Of a stretch of 7,628 bases of DNA, positions 1 through 7,047 are shown in pieces. The position numbers and the translations under genes were made by a program. The stretch comes from an uncultured Mycoplasma sp. (GTDB lineage: Bacteria; Bacillota_I; Bacilli_A; RF39; UBA660), in NCBI GenBank assembly GCA_947565485.1, contig CANOGG010000053.1:1-7628 (forward strand), given 5' to 3'. The notes under the pieces were generated by a model. That model worked only from the letters and a program-made list of their open reading frames with translations. It made no database searches and had not been told where the DNA came from. Each line of letters starts with the position of its first letter. Position 1 is the stretch's first letter.

Positions 1-28
1 TAAAAAAATAAGTGAGAACACCACTTAT
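1..28 (-). terminator. Strong intrinsic terminator ending the operon
   Basis: On the minus strand ATAAGTG and CACTTAT (bases 8-28) form a perfect 7-bp stem around a 7-base loop, followed directly by an uninterrupted run of T (stem end through base 2). This is a textbook Rho-independent terminator. With the two hairpins upstream it closes the transcript of the zinc-ribbon genes. Confidence 0.82.
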
Positions 29-31
29 CAT

Positions 32-53
32 TTAGTATGGCTGTAAATACTAA
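32..53 (-). repeat. Second 3' hairpin (inverted repeat)
   Basis: Perfect 7-bp inverted repeat TTAGTAT / ATACTAA with an 8-base loop and no U-tract behind it. It lies between the two terminator hairpins and shares bases 51-53 with the U-tract of the first. It may stabilise the transcript end or be a chance fold in AT-rich DNA. Confidence 0.4.
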
Positions 54-79
54 CAAAACCTTATCTCTAAGAAATAAGG
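51..79 (-). terminator. First 3' hairpin after the last gene
   Basis: Fifteen bases after the final stop, bases 59-79 fold on the minus strand as CCTTATTTC / loop TTA / GAGATAAGG. That is a 9-bp stem with one G-U pair, followed by TTTTGTTA. It is a plausible intrinsic terminator with a weak U-tract, and the tract overlaps the stem of the next hairpin. Confidence 0.6.
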
Positions 80-93
80 CTTTTAAATTAACT

Positions 94-1143
94 CTACCAT
101 CTAAATGATGAATTACCACCAATTGTTGCTGAAGATTTCTCATCTATCTCATGATATATTCCCTCAGCAATACTATCACCAAATAAACCTGTAAATATTG
201 CTAAAAATATTACAAATCCTGCAATCAAAGATGTTATAGTATATGTTTTCTTTACCCCACTAACTTCCATATACTCGAGGAACAAAGATACATAATTTAC
301 AACACTAACTAAAATAAGTATTCCCCCCACTGTAAGAGCAATTATCATCATAAATATTGAATGGAACAAACCCAAAACTGCCATTCCAAGAAAAACTCCA
401 ATCGTCGGTATCATACTAACTACAAATAAAGTAAGTGCTTTTTTTAAATCAAAATCATTTTTCTTAAGAACTCTCGCAATCGCATAAGATATCAAAACAA
501 TCGCCGCTGTAAATATTAAAAATATTAATATTCCATATAGAAATTGAGTGAAATAAGGAAGTGAAACCTCACCAGACTTATCCATAAGGTCTGTAAAAGT
601 CATCATATCTCCACTATTACCTGATAAAATAGCCATTATTCTCACACCCAAATGGGTTACACTAATAAACATATTCTTAAAAAATCCCATCATGAATATG
701 CCAAAACTAAGTCCAATAATAAGTAGTATTGCCACTGCATTCGTCAAATTAGCTTTATCAGTCTCCGATTTTATCGTCTCAATTGGATTCTTATACATCT
801 TCTTAAATAAATCTGTAAACCTATTAAAGAATGATAACATCGGGTCACTATTCTGTCTTTGTGTCTCGCTAACACTTGCCCCATTCTCACAATCACAAAC
901 TGCATTACCTAAAAGTTCTTTTCCACACTTCGTACAAAACTTCTTCTCTAACCGAACCTCAGACGTATCTTCTGAGACTGGGATATTGATTTTCTCTACT
1001 GCCTCTACTTTCGTAGTTGTCTTCTTCGTTGTACTCTTTCTTGTTGTCGTCCCTTTCTTTGTACTCGCACTTCCTGTCTTAATTTCTCCCTTTTTTACAC
1101 TAGTCGTTGCTTTTTTACCTGTCGTCTTCTTTTCTTCAGCCAT
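94..1143 (-). CDS. Zinc-ribbon, Yip1-like multi-pass membrane protein with Lys/Thr-rich N-terminus
   Basis: A 349-aa membrane protein of unknown function. Residues 1-47 are almost all Lys, Thr, Ser and Gly (runs such as T-T-K-K-T-T-T-K), like a histone-tail or nucleic-acid-binding low-complexity segment. A small zinc-ribbon-like knuckle follows: C-T-K-C at 70-73 and C-D-C at 83-85. After a linker with an amphipathic stretch (about 100-128), about five hydrophobic helices occur near 134-155, 201-223, 235-258, 261-290 and 302-323. This helix number and order, with the short polar segment F-D-L-K-K-A between the second and third, fit the Yip1/YIF1 domain found behind zinc ribbons in many Bacillota. 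The exact boundaries are by eye. AAAGGAG stands 11 bases before the ATG and contains the upstream gene's stop. The last codons are Arg-Trp-TAG, followed by three hairpins, so this is the final gene of the unit. It may pair with the preceding zinc-ribbon protein in the membrane. Confidence 0.8.
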   Translation of the reverse strand: MAEEKKTTGKKATTSVKKGEIKTGSASTKKGTTTRKSTTKKTTTKVEAVEKINIPVSEDTSEVRLEKKFCTKCGKELLGNAVCDCENGASVSETQRQNSDPMLSFFNRFTDLFKKMYKNPIETIKSETDKANLTNAVAILLIIGLSFGIFMMGFFKNMFISVTHLGVRIMAILSGNSGDMMTFTDLMDKSGEVSLPYFTQFLYGILIFLIFTAAIVLISYAIARVLKKNDFDLKKALTLFVVSMIPTIGVFLGMAVLGLFHSIFMMIIALTVGGILILVSVVNYVSLFLEYMEVSGVKKTYTITSLIAGFVIFLAIFTGLFGDSIAEGIYHEIDEKSSATIGGNSSFRW

Positions 1144-1159
1144 TTTAACTCACACTCCT

Positions 1160-2575
1160 TTATCTATATAAACATGGCTCAACCAAATAAATATTATAAT
1201 CCATCCAACCACTACCTTTACTAGTTGTTACAAACTCTATTTTCAAATCCATAACCCCTGTTATATCAATATCAATTATACTTCTTAAATCTATACCTTT
1301 TTTAACTTCTCCACTGCGATATATTTCTTTATCATCACCATAAATCACAAATTCTCCTACTAAATCATCAGTCAAATTATCAGCCAGCACAATCTTTGTT
1401 TCCAATCTCTTATACTCTTTATTTAACCGATAAACCGCATTTCCTGTCATACCTTTAAAACTAAAACTTATATAACTATCATAATCTTCATCATTAATCG
1501 TTCTCTTAATACTCGAATGTTTACTTCCACTATAAGCCACCCGATGCTTATCTACCAAATTATCTGGAATCTTATCTTCATACTTATCTCTTAACTCCTC
1601 TAACTCTTTATAATACTTATCATCTTCATCCAAATATTTCAAACTCTTATCTATAACTTCCAAGATATCTTTAACATCGCCCTCACCATCAAGCTTCTGC
1701 ACAATCTCTTTTGTTATCTTAACAATCATCTCTAATGTTTCATTTCGCAAATTCTTATATTCTTCGGTAATACTTACATCTACATTTTGCGTTATCTTAT
1801 TATCATCTAAATAATCTAACTCTTTTACATAAGCTTCTAATTTTTCCTCATTACTCGCTTTATCAATACCACTTACATACTCTAATGCTTTCTCTTTCAC
1901 ACTAACTACAGCATCTTTAACATACTCTTCCAAAAAATCTTGTACTTCATGATAATAACTATCACTCATCTCCACTCTTTGGTAATAGTAATATGCCTTA
2001 TAACTATCATCATCACCCATCGCTTCTAACCCATTCAAATACGAAACTTTCGAATCATATAAAACCTTAACTTCTTCTTTTAACTTCTCATATAATTCTT
2101 TATCAAGCATAAATTCTAAACCATTATAATACTCATAAATATCTCCTAAAGCACCTGTAGCTCTATCATAAGCCTCATCTAATGCCTCTTTATCCTTATA
2201 CGCTGTATTAAAATTCTTCACCCACGAATTAATTATCTTCTGTGTTGTATTCTTTATCGCACCTAAAACTTTATCATTCTCTTTATTACTCTTCAAAACA
2301 CGCCCAATATTAACTAATTCTTTATTATTATAGGCATTATAATTATCATAATACTTCGCTAAACTATCCTCTATCATTTTAACAGGATTTCTAAGTAAAA
2401 ATGCCAAAAATACCAATGCCACAATTACCACTACACTAGAAAAAAGCATCAATATCTTACTTTTTTTAGATAAATGACTTAACTTATTATGTTTATCACT
2501 ACTGAGTTTATTCCCACATTTAAAACAAAATCTCGCATCATTCTCATTTTTAGTACCACATTCGGGACAAAACAT
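1160..2575 (-). CDS. Zinc-ribbon membrane protein with helical stalk and NPCBM-like C-terminal domain
   Basis: A 471-aa single-pass protein. Residues 3-20 are a zinc ribbon with C-P-E-C and C-F-K-C pairs (Cys3, 6, 17, 20). A basic linker (K-K-S-K) precedes one transmembrane helix at about 41-62, which puts the ribbon inside and the rest outside. Residues about 65-340 are dense in Glu, Lys, Leu and Tyr and read as a long helical or coiled-coil stalk. Residues about 346-471 resemble an NPCBM (putative carbohydrate-binding) domain: F-S-F-K-G near the start, Y-K-R-L-E-T-K-I-V-L-A-D, then V-I-Y-G-D-D-K-E-I-Y-R-S-G, then I-D-I-D-I-T-G-V-M-D-L-K-I-E-F. The layout recalls TcaA/YvbJ-type zinc-ribbon envelope proteins, but with a different outer domain. 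AAGGAG lies 8 bases before the ATG. The TAA stop lies within the ribosome binding site of the next gene, so the two are cotranslated. Likely an envelope sensor or scaffold that binds glycan; ligand unknown. Confidence 0.82.
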   Translation of the reverse strand: MFCPECGTKNENDARFCFKCGNKLSSDKHNKLSHLSKKSKILMLFSSVVVIVALVFLAFLLRNPVKMIEDSLAKYYDNYNAYNNKELVNIGRVLKSNKENDKVLGAIKNTTQKIINSWVKNFNTAYKDKEALDEAYDRATGALGDIYEYYNGLEFMLDKELYEKLKEEVKVLYDSKVSYLNGLEAMGDDDSYKAYYYYQRVEMSDSYYHEVQDFLEEYVKDAVVSVKEKALEYVSGIDKASNEEKLEAYVKELDYLDDNKITQNVDVSITEEYKNLRNETLEMIVKITKEIVQKLDGEGDVKDILEVIDKSLKYLDEDDKYYKELEELRDKYEDKIPDNLVDKHRVAYSGSKHSSIKRTINDEDYDSYISFSFKGMTGNAVYRLNKEYKRLETKIVLADNLTDDLVGEFVIYGDDKEIYRSGEVKKGIDLRSIIDIDITGVMDLKIEFVTTSKGSGWMDYNIYLVEPCLYR

Positions 2576-2666
2576 ACCTTCAACTCCTTGCTAAAAGCTT
2601 ACATTTATTTTACCCTATTTTCCTCATAAAATAAACCCTTTTTTCACCAAAATATCCCTTTTGACA

Positions 2667-3749
2667 CTAGGAACCAATCATATTCTCTATAACTCTTTTA
2701 TTATTTTTTAATCTTTCTTCCAAAGGATTAATCTCCAATGCTTTATTTATATTTTCTAAAGCCTCCGGATAAAGCTTCAAATTATAACATACAATCGCCC
2801 TTAATTCATAAATATAATCATTCCATGCAAAAGCCTCGTTAATATATATTGGTGGTTTTTCTTTAATTAAGAAAGCCTTATTAAGTAAATCATACGCCTC
2901 CTGATATCTCTCATTATCAGTATACACCTGAGCTAGTTCTACATATCCCTCTCTTAAATAAGATGCCTCTTTTATCGCCAAATTAAACCACATCTCTGCT
3001 TCTCTTATTCTTCCTAAACCTAGATAACTTCTTGCAATAAATCTCATCGAAGCACTTCTCTCTGCCTCCCAAGTCGCCCGTGGTAAAGTTAAATGCTTAA
3101 TTAATGTATCTATGGCCTCATTCCATCTCTCGTAATACATATACTCTCGCCCTAAATAATGCATATTCCGGTCATCTTCTGGGTCTTCTTTAACACTTAA
3201 CTCCAAAAGTGGTAAATAAGAAGCCCTTGATTTTTCACTATCCGAATAATGATTAAGCGTTATCTCTGGAACAAAAACCGACACTTCACCATCTTTTACA
3301 TTTAATACCTCATGCACTGGGTGAACCCATCTATAACCATCTCGCCTATGAATTTTCTCGATAATAAATGTTGTCGCAGGCTTCCCATATTCATCAAAGC
3401 TCCAATTATAATTATACCTCACCTTATCTACATTCTCATTCCAAACATTCTCTAACTTTTCTCGCCACCCTTGAAAAAACACCTCATCTAAATCTGTACA
3501 CACACAAATATCCGCATCAAGAGGCACTAAATCAAGTGACTTATTACGCGCTACATCAAACCGCCATGGCTTAATCTCTTCCTGTTTGACATGAACACCC
3601 AATTTTTGAAAAATCTCCAAACTTTCATCAGTTGACCCTGTATCTAAGACATATATCCCGTCAGCCTCATTCATCGACTTCACCCATCTCTCGATAAATT
3701 TAGCCTCATTCTTACATATCGCATAAACATAGACTTTATATTTATTCAT
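2667..3749 (-). CDS. Family 2 glycosyltransferase with C-terminal TPR repeats
   Basis: A 360-aa, probably cytoplasmic, enzyme that transfers a sugar from a nucleotide-sugar donor to an unknown acceptor. The GT-A fold signature is clear: A-I-C-K-N-E near residue 10, D-T-G-S-T-D at 36-41, F-D-V-A-R-N-K-S-L-D around 64-73, and the metal/nucleotide motif D-L-D-E at 86-89. H-P-V-H-E at 143-147 is typical of the TPR-linked GT2 group. From about 190 to 341 come four TPR-like helix pairs, the last being Y-P-E-A-L-E-N-I-N-K-A-L-E-I-N-P. The architecture matches the SunS-like group (sublancin glycosyltransferase), where TPRs bind partner or acceptor, but peptide glycosylation here is only a possibility. 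No transmembrane helix is seen. A GTG at 3761 would add four residues but is part of the ribosome binding site, so ATG 3749 is chosen. The gene lies between the export genes and the zinc-ribbon genes on the same strand. Confidence 0.88.
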   Translation of the reverse strand: MNKYKVYVYAICKNEAKFIERWVKSMNEADGIYVLDTGSTDESLEIFQKLGVHVKQEEIKPWRFDVARNKSLDLVPLDADICVCTDLDEVFFQGWREKLENVWNENVDKVRYNYNWSFDEYGKPATTFIIEKIHRRDGYRWVHPVHEVLNVKDGEVSVFVPEITLNHYSDSEKSRASYLPLLELSVKEDPEDDRNMHYLGREYMYYERWNEAIDTLIKHLTLPRATWEAERSASMRFIARSYLGLGRIREAEMWFNLAIKEASYLREGYVELAQVYTDNERYQEAYDLLNKAFLIKEKPPIYINEAFAWNDYIYELRAIVCYNLKLYPEALENINKALEINPLEERLKNNKRVIENMIGS

Positions 3750-3762
3750 TAAATTAATCACC
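3750..3762 (-). promoter_or_regulatory. Ribosome binding site that decides the glycosyltransferase start
   Basis: GGTGAT at 3757-3762 on the minus strand is an exact match to the 16S anti-Shine-Dalgarno complement and lies 7 bases before the ATG at 3749. The longer reading from GTG 3761 sits inside this site, so the four extra residues are probably not translated. Confidence 0.65.
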
Positions 3763-3769
3763 CTAATAA

Positions 3770-3801
3770 ATTATATATTAAGCCTCATCACTTAAGAACA
3801 A
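3770..3801 (-). promoter_or_regulatory. Possible sigma-A-type promoter before the glycosyltransferase gene
   Basis: In the 101-base gap after the large exported protein, the minus strand has a perfect TATAAT (3770-3775). A TTGTTC lies upstream (3796-3801); the 20-base spacer is too long for an ideal pair. An offset hexamer TTCTTA would give 17 bases but matches the -35 consensus in only 3 of 6 positions. A start about 7 bases downstream would leave a very short leader that still includes the ribosome binding site. AT-rich DNA makes chance TATAAT matches common, so this is tentative. No convincing terminator hairpin precedes it, so readthrough from the export operon is also possible. Confidence 0.3.
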
Positions 3802-3850
3802 ATTACCCTATTTTTAGGCAAATAAAATCAACCAAAACTATCCCCCTTTT

Positions 3851-5881
3851 TTATATTAATTTATCTGAACTAGGAACTTCTTCCAACACTGGTTGAGCAT
3901 CACTAACTTCGCCTTGATCTAGTTGTGTATCGCCACCATCTTGACTATCAGGAGTGGTTTCACTTCCAGCGTCCTCTACTGGAACATCTCCTCCATCTTC
4001 AGTATTTTCTCCACTACCTGTTTCTGTATCACCTGTATCTGCATCAGTCTTACAATCTTCTCCAACACAAGCATCAGGTTCTTTTTCTCCGCCTTCATCA
4101 GGATTAGGTGTATCTTCTTTAGGCTTACAATTATCTGTTATTGTATCACTACAAAGAGGCAAATCTTCTTCTCCCTCAGTCTCATCACCTGTACCTGTAC
4201 TAGTATTATCATCAATTACTGGCGGTTTTTCACTTTCTGTATTATCTTCACCATCATTTTCTCCTGGCAATATAGGAACCTCAGGATTTGTTATTTCTCC
4301 ACCTAAATCATCACCAACTATATTAGAATTTTTTACAGTTATAACCACATCAATTGGATAAAAGCCATATTTTTCATCTGTGTTTTCTGTAAAATCAACA
4401 TTATAAATATACTTTTCATCTGCTTCAAATAAACTTCGGATATATTCTTTCAATCTACTTCCATTTTCTACATCATTAACATATAACATAAAGTCATAAC
4501 TATCTGTAAAAGTTGAAGAACCTAAATTATCAAAATAAGTTATAACTTCATTTTTTAAATTTTCGAAAGACTTATCTAACAAAGTTATTTTAACGACTGT
4601 TTTTAAAGTACCATCAATATTACTTTTCTCATGACTTATATCAATTAAATAATCAAATTTATCCTCAAGAACATAATAACTTTTTGCATTTTCAACATCA
4701 GTAATTATATCTGCATTTATAGCACTACCATCTGAGGTTAAAAGTTTTATTAAACTATCAGAAACTAGATTCTCTACTAATAACTCATTTAATTTTTTAT
4801 TTAAAGTATCAATTTTTTCATCACTTGTACCTGACAAATTTATTTCAAATGTTTTAAAATAATTATCTAGACTACCTTGAGCAATATCCAAAATATTAGC
4901 ATCTAAATCAATAAAAAGTGAACTATTATCAAATTTTATACCACTTATTTCTTTAGTAAATAATTCTGAATAATTAGTTACATTCTTATCTATATAAGAA
5001 ATTATATAATTAATATCCGTCTCACTAAAATTATACATTCTTAAAGACTCAATCACCATATTTCTAGTTATATCACTATTATTTGTAAAATAAATTCTTG
5101 TCTCATTATTATTTTTAGAATATTCCAGTGTATTTACATAGCCTTTTAAATTACTAAATTCATAATTATAATATCCATTTTTACTACCATCGACATCCTC
5201 TATTTTAGTAATACCTAACCAAGAATCTTTACTTACTATAGTTGATGGACTTATTCCAACATGGTTTAAATACTTTACATAAATATCTGACTCATCATTA
5301 AAATCTATTTTTTTATCATTAGAATAAATTCCATTATCTATTAAATACTCGCTAAAAATATTTTTAAAATTATTATACTGTAACCTTTTAATATACGAAT
5401 CTAAATCTAAAGTATAACTGCCATAAATAATACTATTATCATTAGCATTATTTAAACTAATTTTAATCTCTTTCTCACCATCTTTTACTTCACAATTAAG
5501 TTGTAATGTTTGTACATCAACAATACCATCAACAAATTCTATTTTATTAGAATCATCGCCAGTTCCAACTCTAACTCCAGAAGTTAAATTAGATGCCATG
5601 CAAGCTTTAGGAACATATATCAAATATTTAGTACTTGCATTATTATCAAAACGTTTCAATGATAATTTAAACCTTGCCTCTTTAGGAGTTGAACTACTCA
5701 TTAAGTCTATTCCTATAGTAACTCCATTATCCGCTGCAATAGTAGATGCATAAGATAAATAACCAACTTTTCTCTCTTTTTTATATATTGAACTAGTCTC
5801 TGGAATACTTATTGAACTAATTATTCCTACACTTGCAAACATTCCTATTAGCACACTAGCTATTTTTCTTTTCCGTTTCAT
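3851..5881 (-). CDS. Large exported protein with acidic, disordered C-terminal tail; family unknown
   Basis: A 676-aa protein I do not recognise. Residues 1-26 form a signal peptide or membrane anchor: K-R-K-R-K, then a hydrophobic core. Residues about 40-165 look beta-rich and hold Cys94 and Cys130. Residues about 165-520 alternate Asn/Asp/Tyr/Ser-rich helices and strands with no catalytic motif I can see. From about 523 to the end the chain is low complexity: roughly a third Asp/Glu, rich in Gly, Thr, Pro and Ser, no Arg and few Lys. It contains two cysteine pairs (577/585 and 605/610). No LPXTG motif, C-terminal transmembrane helix or choline-binding repeat is present, so anchoring is unexplained. 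The tail DNA is much richer in GC (about 45% at 3901-3960) than the body (about 20% at 4801-4860). The ATG has a strong TAGGAGGAAG site, and the preceding gene's TAG stop lies within it. Likely a surface or matrix protein coexported with the TasA-like pair. Confidence 0.8.
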   Translation of the reverse strand: MKRKRKIASVLIGMFASVGIISSISIPETSSIYKKERKVGYLSYASTIAADNGVTIGIDLMSSSTPKEARFKLSLKRFDNNASTKYLIYVPKACMASNLTSGVRVGTGDDSNKIEFVDGIVDVQTLQLNCEVKDGEKEIKISLNNANDNSIIYGSYTLDLDSYIKRLQYNNFKNIFSEYLIDNGIYSNDKKIDFNDESDIYVKYLNHVGISPSTIVSKDSWLGITKIEDVDGSKNGYYNYEFSNLKGYVNTLEYSKNNNETRIYFTNNSDITRNMVIESLRMYNFSETDINYIISYIDKNVTNYSELFTKEISGIKFDNSSLFIDLDANILDIAQGSLDNYFKTFEINLSGTSDEKIDTLNKKLNELLVENLVSDSLIKLLTSDGSAINADIITDVENAKSYYVLEDKFDYLIDISHEKSNIDGTLKTVVKITLLDKSFENLKNEVITYFDNLGSSTFTDSYDFMLYVNDVENGSRLKEYIRSLFEADEKYIYNVDFTENTDEKYGFYPIDVVITVKNSNIVGDDLGGEITNPEVPILPGENDGEDNTESEKPPVIDDNTSTGTGDETEGEEDLPLCSDTITDNCKPKEDTPNPDEGGEKEPDACVGEDCKTDADTGDTETGSGENTEDGGDVPVEDAGSETTPDSQDGGDTQLDQGEVSDAQPVLEEVPSSDKLI

Positions 5882-5893
5882 TTTTTCTTCCTC

Positions 5894-6463
5894 CTATTCT
5901 TTAACTTGAGTTGCCACAAACCCAACCTGAACAGCATTCTCATAATCTATCGCTGTATCTATATCGCTGCCATCACCATGATAAGAAACTTTAACCTCAT
6001 AAATAGAATTATCTTTGACACTTGGAGTAATCATTCTATCAATTACAAAAATGTTATATCCTCCCTCTGATGAAGGACTAGTTGAACCCAAACTATTTTC
6101 TTTATCAAAAAATAATTGTCCATGTGTTACATCTTCTACTCTCTCTAACTCAAAATTCTTATCAATCATAATGCTAACTCTTAAATTAGTCTTAACTTCC
6201 AAATCTCTTTCAAGATTAAATCTATAAGTTATCGGTTGATATCTACTATATGTATCTCTGGAACACTTACCAATTCTAATTCCATCTTCACAATAAATAT
6301 CAACCTTAAACTTTGCTACCCTAGCTGTACTACTAGCCGTAAAAGTAGATACATATCTTGAATAGGTTACTACAGTCGTAAAAGTAAGTATTACTCCTAC
6401 ATACATACATAACCATTTCTTCAAGTTAACTCTAAATCTTTTACTATGTAATAACCATGTCAT
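5894..6463 (-). CDS. Small TasA-like exported protein with SipW-type signal segment
   Basis: A 189-aa protein. After a basic N-terminus (HSKRFRVNLKK) comes one hydrophobic helix (about residues 17-34). Then follow T-Y-S-R-Y and A-S-S-T-A-R-V-A-K-F-K-V-D-I, the layout of SipW-dependent signal regions (compare TasA: hydrophobic core, W-A-A-F, then the first beta strand). Cleavage near A-S-S-T-A is plausible but not certain. The mature part reads as beta strands (YRFNLERDLEV, LRVSIMIDKNF, YEVKVSYHGD). It ends with D-I-D-T-A-I and V-G-F-V-A-T-Q, close to the F-S-F-E-A-T-Q strand near the end of B. subtilis TasA. Cysteines 58 and 67 could form a disulfide outside the cell. An upstream GTG at 6472 would add three residues, but it lies inside the AGGTGAGG ribosome binding site, so the ATG at 6463 is preferred. 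The signal peptidase gene ends directly before it. Likely a fibre subunit or accessory to one. Confidence 0.72.
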   Translation of the reverse strand: MTWLLHSKRFRVNLKKWLCMYVGVILTFTTVVTYSRYVSTFTASSTARVAKFKVDIYCEDGIRIGKCSRDTYSRYQPITYRFNLERDLEVKTNLRVSIMIDKNFELERVEDVTHGQLFFDKENSLGSTSPSSEGGYNIFVIDRMITPSVKDNSIYEVKVSYHGDGSDIDTAIDYENAVQVGFVATQVKE

Positions 6464-6474
6464 TTTCCTCACCT
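6464..6474 (-). promoter_or_regulatory. Ribosome binding site that decides the start of the small TasA-like gene
   Basis: On the minus strand AGGTGAGG (6467-6474) matches the anti-Shine-Dalgarno complement, with AGGTGA 5 bases before the ATG at 6463. It contains the in-frame GTG (6470-6472) and overlaps the TAG stop of the signal peptidase gene (6473-6475). A start at that GTG would lack a site of its own, so the ATG is preferred. Confidence 0.7.
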
Positions 6475-7039
6475 ACTTCTCTTTATTTTTTTCTAATCTT
6501 TTCTTTTCTAAATACTCTCTAAATTCTTTTTCATCCTCATCTAATATTGGATTATCTTCATTATCTAAACTAATAAATATACAAACTAATATTCCAATAA
6601 TAAATATCATCACCATCGTAAGTGGACTCTTAAATGAAGCAAGAACTCTTCCAGCATTACTAATCTTCGTCACATACTTTCCCACAACATCTTTTTTTGT
6701 TATGGCTTTATCTTCCGCATTATTACTATCACCTTTTGTAACTATCTCATCATCATTAATTGCAACTATCCTATGTGTTACAAAATTATTCTCATCTCTA
6801 AAAGTTACGATATCTTTTGTTTTATAATGTTTATCTTTGGTATCAATAATAATCATATCTCCCGGACTTATCGCCGGCTCCATTGAACCACTTACAACCT
6901 CTAATAAAGCATATCCTCCAAATGTTGCAAAATCATGTTTCAAAACTTTTACACAAACAAAGCTATAAATATTATATACAAATAATAACCCGAGTAAAAC
7001 TCCAACAATTCCCAGTACTATCCTTTTAAACTTTTTCAT
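6473..7039 (-). CDS. sipW: SipW-type (ER-like) signal peptidase I
   Basis: A 188-aa membrane protease that removes signal peptides from exported proteins. An N-terminal transmembrane helix (about residues 8-28) is followed by the box S-G-S-M-E-P with nucleophile Ser52. A later T-H-R motif (His89) stands where classical bacterial type I peptidases carry the catalytic Lys, which marks the ER/SipW subtype (S26B). The K-G-D-S-N segment (102-106) and Asp110 match the conserved C-terminal box. A second helix (about 140-158) and a highly charged tail ending in K-N-K-E-K put both ends in the cytoplasm. Length is normal for SipW. The ATG is preceded by AGGTGA with 4-base spacing, and the upstream stop TAG overlaps it. 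In Bacillus subtilis SipW processes TasA and TapA; here TasA-like genes flank it on both sides, so they are the obvious substrates. The symbol is by homology type; orthology is not proven. Confidence 0.92.
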   Translation of the reverse strand: MKKFKRIVLGIVGVLLGLLFVYNIYSFVCVKVLKHDFATFGGYALLEVVSGSMEPAISPGDMIIIDTKDKHYKTKDIVTFRDENNFVTHRIVAINDDEIVTKGDSNNAEDKAITKKDVVGKYVTKISNAGRVLASFKSPLTMVMIFIIGILVCIFISLDNEDNPILDEDEKEFREYLEKKRLEKNKEK

Positions 7040-7047
7040 AGTCTCAC

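Noticed and set aside
692..1171. Plus-strand open frame of 159 aa opposite the Yip1-like gene
   Set aside because: It is the antisense of the Lys/Thr-rich region and a membrane helix, giving Val/Phe-rich sequence; the minus-strand gene has clear motifs, a ribosome binding site and a terminator.
2576..2666. TAAAAT at 2607-2612 (minus strand) as a promoter for the zinc-ribbon pair
   Set aside because: The only -35 candidate at proper spacing (TTTATT) matches 3 of 6 positions, and the gap is nearly all A/T and purine runs, so it cannot be told from chance. No terminator hairpin is seen in this gap either.
3368..3574. Plus-strand 68-aa open frame inside the glycosyltransferase gene
   Set aside because: It is antisense to conserved GT2 motifs; its His/Ser/Tyr-rich composition is typical of a shadow frame.
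3781..3850. Possible terminator between the large exported protein and the glycosyltransferase
   Set aside because: Only 4-5-bp stems (CCTA/TAGG, TTAAG/CTTAA) without a proper U-tract, too weak to call.
3923..4361. Overlapping plus-strand open frames (127 and 135 aa) opposite the acidic tail
   Set aside because: They mirror the low-complexity Asp/Glu/Gly/Thr codons of the real gene and yield Ser/Val/Pro- or Ile/Phe/Cys-rich nonsense without a ribosome binding site.
6015..6227. Plus-strand 70-aa open frame inside the small TasA-like gene
   Set aside because: Antisense shadow without its own ribosome binding site or recognisable domain.
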